Source: Bacteroidaceae bacterium
GTDB taxonomy: Bacteria > Bacteroidota > Bacteroidia > Bacteroidales > Bacteroidaceae
DNA length: 15,942 nt
Assembly (NCBI GenBank): GCA_902362595.1
Contig: CABIXF010000063.1
Span: 1 to 15,942, forward strand
Direction: 5' to 3'
Positions within the stretch are counted from its first letter, which is position 1; every line of letters starts with the position of its first letter. Both the position numbers and the translations under genes were made by a program. This document shows positions 15,002 to 15,942 of this stretch, one piece after another. Below the pieces are notes generated by a model that was given only the letters and a program-made list of their open reading frames with translations, ran no database searches and had not been told where the DNA came from.

Positions 15002-15942
15002 ATGGCAACAATCAAAGTAAAATTCCGCCCGTCGGCGGTCAACGGGAAAGCAGGAGCGGTCTGCTACCAGCTTTGCCACAGACAGGAAAACAAACAGATT
15101 ACCACCTCCATGCGGATCTTCCCCCACTGGTGGAACCCTCAAAAACGCGAACTGATCACCACACCCGACAACGCCGCCACCGTCTCGGCCTACCGCAGAC
15201 AGATCGAACAGGACGTACACAAACTGCGCGAAATCGTCCGACAGCTGGACGCCGCCTCCCAACCCTACACCCTGACCGATGTCGTCCGCCTCTTCCAGTC
15301 CGACCTGGCTTCCAACGGCATACTGGAGTATCTGCAAAAAGAAATCCTCCGGCTTCAGGACAACAACCAGTATGGCACCTCCCGCAACTACCGGCGCACC
15401 CTGAGCAGCTTCTCCACCTTTCTGAAAGGCACCGATGTTCCCCTCCCCGCCGTAGATGCCACCCTCATCGGCCGGTACGAGAAGTGGCTGGCCCAACGCA
15501 ACGTCCGGCGCAACAGCAGCTCGTTCTACATGCGCATCCTGCGCGCCGCCTACAACAAGGCCGTACGCGAAAAACTGGCCGAACAGTCCTACCCGTTCGC
15601 CCAGGTCTACACCGGCATCGCCCCTACCCCCAAACGGGCAGTCAGCGAAGAGACCATCCTCCAGCTGCAAAGGCTCAACCTGTCCGGCCACCCGTCCCTG
15701 CTCCTTGCAAGAGACCTCTTCATATTCAGTTACTGTACGCGCGGCATGGCATTCGTCGACATGGCTTATCTGAAAAAATCGGATATTGCCGACGGCTCCA
15801 TCACCTACTACCGCCACAAGACCGGTCAGCGTTCAGCTTCGGCTCATGCCTGTCATTGCTGATTACCGCAGATTTGAGATTGTCCGGAGTCAGTATGGGA
15901 GGTACACCGCCCAGATGTTCCAGGCACATCCTTATGGCATAC
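15002..15942 (+). pseudogene. Tyrosine recombinase / integrase, apparently frameshifted, right end cut by window
   Basis: The frame starting MATIKVKFRPSAVNGKAG is the arm-DNA-binding domain of Bacteroides-type integrases (residues about 1-85). A SAM-like core-binding domain follows (about 105-200), then the start of the catalytic domain: FSYCTRGMAFVDMAYLKK with the first catalytic Arg247, and RHKTGQ with the beta-hairpin Lys273. Right after Gln276 (codon 15827-15829) the protein becomes SASAHACHC and stops at 15862. Dropping one base at about 15830 gives KTGQ-VQLRLMPVIADY, a natural-looking continuation, and this frame stays open to the window end. The residues after IADY do not resemble the usual H-x-x-R region, so a second lesion or a foreign junction is possible. 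The recombinase would perform site-specific strand exchange for an integrative element or an invertible segment. Its base composition is more GC-rich than the PUL. Confidence 0.65.

Noticed and set aside
14966..15817. A 283-codon minus-strand open frame opposite the integrase
   Set aside because: It is antisense to clear integrase motifs in GC-rich sequence. The product is Gly/Val-rich without any domain.

Overview
The window is a stretch of Bacteroidales chromosome, most likely Bacteroides or a close relative. The evidence is a SusC/SusD pair, a BACON-containing surface lipoprotein, a beta-propeller/AraC membrane sensor, a Bacteroides-type arm-DNA-binding tyrosine recombinase, and promoter elements of the Bacteroides TAnnTTTG class. 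No species-level call is possible from sequence alone.

Layout. Positions 1-28 may hold the first nine codons of a gene that runs leftward out of the window. Positions 29-422 are non-coding and structured: two head-to-head copies of a small repeat element, a GC-rich islet and a terminator-like hairpin. Positions 423-11788 are one polysaccharide utilisation locus (PUL) on the minus strand. In transcription order it holds a SusC-type TonB-dependent transporter (8825-11788), a SusD-type lipoprotein (7171-8802), a multidomain surface glycan-binding lipoprotein (4879-7152), a GH18 lipoprotein (3747-4775), a small secreted GH16-fold protein (2946-3626) and a secreted GH95-like protein (423-2930). 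The first three genes are separated by 18-22 bp. The enzyme genes are separated from them, and from each other, by gaps of about 100-120 bp that contain hairpins. One of these, at 3644-3685, looks like an intrinsic terminator or attenuator.

The divergent gene at 12012-14729 encodes the probable regulator. It has the periplasmic propeller/Y_Y_Y sensor, single membrane segment and AraC-type DNA-binding domain of a hybrid two-component system (HTCS), but the whole histidine kinase, ATPase and receiver block is absent. The shared intergenic region has a TAnnTTTG promoter for the regulator, which lies inside a longer upstream reading-frame extension and so fixes the start at 12012. It also has a candidate susC promoter and four TCAA-headed units repeating every 21 bp, which are candidate regulator binding sites.

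How the genes work together (inference). The surface lipoprotein and the GH18 and GH16-fold proteins would bind and cut a glycan at the cell surface, SusCD would import the oligosaccharides, and the GH95-like protein would act in the periplasm. GH18 plus a GH95-like protein hints at an N-acetylglucosamine-containing and possibly fucosylated glycan. The GH95-like protein lacks residues expected of a true fucosidase, so the substrate is open.

Positions 14730-15001 hold a third copy of the repeat element, inverted relative to the copy at 94-166. Positions 15002 to the end hold a tyrosine recombinase gene that appears frameshifted near 15830.
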